Assembly (NCBI RefSeq): GCF_018343615.1
Contig: NZ_JAGYPI010000002.1
Location: 267,562-331,561, forward strand
Length of the DNA: 64,000 bases
Direction: 5' to 3'
Source of the DNA: Bacillus sp. FJAT-49736
GTDB lineage: Bacteria; Bacillota; Bacilli; Bacillales; Bacillaceae_C
Each line of letters begins with the position of its first letter. Position 1 is the stretch's first letter. The notes under the pieces were generated by a model. That model ran no database searches. It was not told where the DNA came from and worked only from the letters and a program-made list of their open reading frames with translations. The position numbers were made by a program, and so were the translations under genes. Below are positions 61,534-64,000 of the stretch, piece after piece.

Positions 61534-63748
61534 ACTTAGCCCCATAAAATACCTGAAACTGATCAAAATAAACGCTTCCTTTACTTTTTAACTCCTGATG
61601 CGGCTGAGCTAAATAGATTTGTTTAATTTTGATTGGTAATGGTAAATTTTGTGGAATATCGGCCCGGACATATTTCCAGCCCCTCCACGTTAATCCTTTA
61701 TCCTTCGTGATATCAATCACATAGCTGTTTCCTTTTCCATCGACTATAAGAGCTCTTAACCAATGGCTTTTTCCATCACCATATACATACATACCAATGT
61801 GATTAGGTTTGCTGGTAAAAACGAAATTCTTTTTGGCATTTAAATAAGCTGCAGAAGTACCGGATGTACTTGTCGTAAAGTCATAGGCTAATCGTAAAGA
61901 GGCTTTTCCGTTATGAACCGGCTCTCCTTTTCCACTGACTCTGCTACTAGCAGTTCCTCGAATTGCAGAGGCTGACCAATTGGCAGCAGTGTCAAAACTG
62001 TCGATTACTTCTTGATTAGGACCAATCTTAACGGACACGGTTGCCTTTGTTTTACCGTAGGATGCTGTAATTTTTCCGGTACCCTTAGTACCAGTTACGG
62101 AAAACTCTCCATCCCTTGATACCTTACCAACCTTGCCTGATACAGACCATTTAACTGTATTGGGGTTGACGATTACGGCTCTTCCCTTGCTGTCATAGCC
62201 TTTTAGCGAGAGTTTAACCTTGTCACCATTCCGAACCAGCAGATTGGATTGTGAAATTTGTAATTTTGCCAGCTTGTCTACCACTTCCATTGGCAACGTT
62301 TTGGATGCATTACCGTATTGGACCGTTAAAGTGCTTTTTCCGGTTTTATTTGCTGTAAAGGTATTTGCTTTTCCAGTACCAAGTTTACTGGTAATCTTTA
62401 AATCCTTTTCTGATGCTTTTAACGGATTATAGTATTGATCCATTACGTAATCTAGCAATACTTTTACAGATGAACCTTTTAAAAGCACGGAATTGCTTGA
62501 TTTGTGTACAGCTAATGTTTTCGCTTGTCCAACTGGCGCAGTCGAAACAGCCATTAAAGTTGTGGCTACAGAACGTTCAAAACCATCGGATGGCGAATTC
62601 ACCAGTTTGACACCGGTTGCACCAGGGAGACGAACTCCCATCGCTGTGGACCCGCCACCATCCATATTTAAGGCTCGGTATGCCCCAATGCTCACTAAAT
62701 ACTTAGCAAACTCTGTTAAATTCATTCCGTTGCTATAGCCAAGCTTACCTCTGTCCACCGTTACAAAAAAAACATTTTGACCCGTTTTATCAATAGCGAC
62801 GGCTGTACGAGCTGCCCGCTCCTTTGCTTTTGGGCTGTTTGGATCCATGGACAATTGGACCTTCCCGTTATCCACAAGCATCGGACCGCTTGCCAGCATA
62901 AAGTCTGCGCCCATCCAAGTATCATCAATATTTACAGAAAGAGCGATATTATCACCGTTTTTTATATTTTTTAACGCTGCTCTACCATCTCCCGATGCGG
63001 ACAAGACAAAGCCGTCCTTCGGTATTTGTAACTTAGTTGTATCCCCGTAATTCCTTATTTGGGTAACAACACCTGTTACGGTTGAACCAAAGTTGAGATT
63101 TAGTGGAGAATCTAAGTTTTGAACAACTACTTCAATTCCCTTTTCTCCATTATCGGTATAATCACTTGGATTATTTGGTGTATAGAGGATAATCTGGCCC
63201 GTGGCTCTTGGTTTATTAGAAGCGGTTATCGGATAGGATACTCCATTATGGTCAAAATGAAGATCTAATTGAAAGTGGTCAATAATTCCTTTTCCATCCT
63301 TCACTCCAAATGCAATTGGCTCATTCGCATATTCTGTTTTTCCGATTGGCAGCTTTCCGGCATTCACAAGTTGGTCTTTATTGGCAATTAAATAGACGGG
63401 AAGACTGGTTGGGGCAAAAAAAGAACCATTCACAGTTCCAACCACTTGATGACCTGGTAATGAATTGGAGGTTGCCCGCGCCGTTGTTTTTGACAATTTA
63501 TTCAACGGATTAGGAATTCCTACTTCGATTTGAGTATAGCGATCATTCAAATTTACCTTCATCACTCTAGCAGCTTGCTTGCCTGCTGATATGCTAAATC
63601 TATTATCCTGATATGTAACACCTGCAGATACCTTGAATTGTTGGTATACACTAGTTGCAGCGTTTGCGGGCTTTGTCCATGCAAAGACGGATGCAGTCAG
63701 TAAGATTGCCTGCAGCACACACAAACCTTTAAAAAAACGACCTTTCAT
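61532..63748 (-). CDS. Secreted phosphodiester glycosidase-domain protein
   Basis: A 738-residue exported protein. Signal peptide (LCVLQAILLTASVFAWTKPA, cleavage after NAA) is followed by a NAGPA-type phosphodiester glycosidase domain (about 60-400) with VVGTVNGSFFAPTS, ASGPMLVDNGKV, RTAVAIDKTG and ALNMDGGGSTAMGVRLPGA. Then Ig/BIG-like segments (about 410-575) and a C-terminal carbohydrate-binding-like domain. The substrate is likely a wall or capsular polymer, but this is inference. The upstream region (63749-64000) shows no gene. Confidence 0.9.
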   Translation of the reverse strand: MKGRFFKGLCVLQAILLTASVFAWTKPANAATSVYQQFKVSAGVTYQDNRFSISAGKQAARVMKVNLNDRYTQIEVGIPNPLNKLSKTTARATSNSLPGHQVVGTVNGSFFAPTSLPVYLIANKDQLVNAGKLPIGKTEYANEPIAFGVKDGKGIIDHFQLDLHFDHNGVSYPITASNKPRATGQIILYTPNNPSDYTDNGEKGIEVVVQNLDSPLNLNFGSTVTGVVTQIRNYGDTTKLQIPKDGFVLSASGDGRAALKNIKNGDNIALSVNIDDTWMGADFMLASGPMLVDNGKVQLSMDPNSPKAKERAARTAVAIDKTGQNVFFVTVDRGKLGYSNGMNLTEFAKYLVSIGAYRALNMDGGGSTAMGVRLPGATGVKLVNSPSDGFERSVATTLMAVSTAPVGQAKTLAVHKSSNSVLLKGSSVKVLLDYVMDQYYNPLKASEKDLKITSKLGTGKANTFTANKTGKSTLTVQYGNASKTLPMEVVDKLAKLQISQSNLLVRNGDKVKLSLKGYDSKGRAVIVNPNTVKWSVSGKVGKVSRDGEFSVTGTKGTGKITASYGKTKATVSVKIGPNQEVIDSFDTAANWSASAIRGTASSRVSGKGEPVHNGKASLRLAYDFTTSTSGTSAAYLNAKKNFVFTSKPNHIGMYVYGDGKSHWLRALIVDGKGNSYVIDITKDKGLTWRGWKYVRADIPQNLPLPIKIKQIYLAQPHQELKSKGSVYFDQFQVFYGAK

Positions 63749-64000
63749 TATGAAATTGATCCCCCTAGTAATATATATTTTTTGTAATCTAGTACCATTA
63801 TAATCTCAATTAATCAGGAAATCCAAGGGTAAACTGGAAATATTATGGTTAAATATATTAAATAGTACCTATCAAATGGCTCCCTGCACCTTCCGTGGAT
63901 ACAATCGTCCATGCTAAGTGTGCATATGTACCTCTTGGTGCTTGGCACCTTTTGTAACTTTTACATTCTATTTTGCTATAGTAACAACGTCTTTTATTGC
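63749..64000. other. Right end of the window, no gene
   Basis: A+T-rich sequence upstream of the glycosidase gene. It contains GGTGCTTGGCACC near 63937, a member of the dispersed palindrome family, and no supportable gene. Confidence 0.5.

Overview
The window looks like chromosome of a flagellated, low-GC Gram-positive member of the Bacillaceae. It carries the Bacillus-type late flagellar block in its usual order (flgM-flgN-flgK-flgL-yviE-fliW-csrA-hag), comFA/comFC, degS/degU, tagO and a tagA-type gene. It also has a trehalose operon with TreR operators, CcpA cre sites, strong AGGAGG ribosome binding sites and many U-tailed intrinsic terminators. SecA2 beside a SLAP-domain protein is the arrangement known from S-layer-forming Bacillus, so an S-layer is likely. 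Species cannot be fixed from the sequence.

Layout. 1-8.2 kb: a TPR glycosyltransferase, flagellin, and the SigD-driven flgM-to-csrA operon. The hag leader carries a near-consensus CsrA hairpin. 8.2-11.2 kb: comFC, comFA and a DegV protein. 11.2-18.7 kb: 6-phosphogluconate dehydrogenase, a lipoprotein and treP-treA-treR, with an 860-bp tandem repeat tract between treP and treA. 18.7-25.3 kb: an HD-GYP-like protein, degU, degS, yvyE, tagO, tagA. 25.6-32.9 kb: secA2-slaP, a shortened metallophosphatase, and a secreted SH3-repeat glucosaminidase. 32.9-34.3 kb: an IS3-family element sitting in the loop of that glucosaminidase gene's terminator. 34.4-39.1 kb: a GAF-GAF-PAS-GGDEF-EAL protein, a small membrane protein and a frameshifted L-asparaginase II gene. 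39.4-44.6 kb: an ABC exporter with its own two-component system. 44.8-51.6 kb: a LacI-controlled sugar ABC importer, PfkB kinase and tagatose-bisphosphate aldolase (lacD1). 51.8-59.6 kb: a galactosamine / N-acetylgalactosamine cluster (agaR, agaS, agaI, mannose-family PTS, lacC, lacD2). 59.8-63.8 kb: LD-carboxypeptidase, a small membrane protein and a secreted phosphodiester glycosidase.

The two sugar clusters are linked. lacD1 and lacD2 match over about 955 bp, and the copied block at lacD1 still carries the last codons of lacC, which shows lacC-lacD2 was the source. The galactosamine cluster would import sugar by PTS, isomerise and deaminate it to tagatose-6-phosphate, phosphorylate it with LacC and cleave it with LacD.

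The least explained material is intergenic. Four separate gaps hold direct repeats with the same exact 21-bp step but different core words: CATCA, TTCGGC, TTCAGGCACTTC and TTCGGGAT. Two other gaps hold convergent copies of a GAGGACA...GATCC..TTATT motif in the same 2+2 layout. A GGTGCCTGGCACC-like palindrome recurs in at least six gaps. None is coding, and none matches a feature class I can name.
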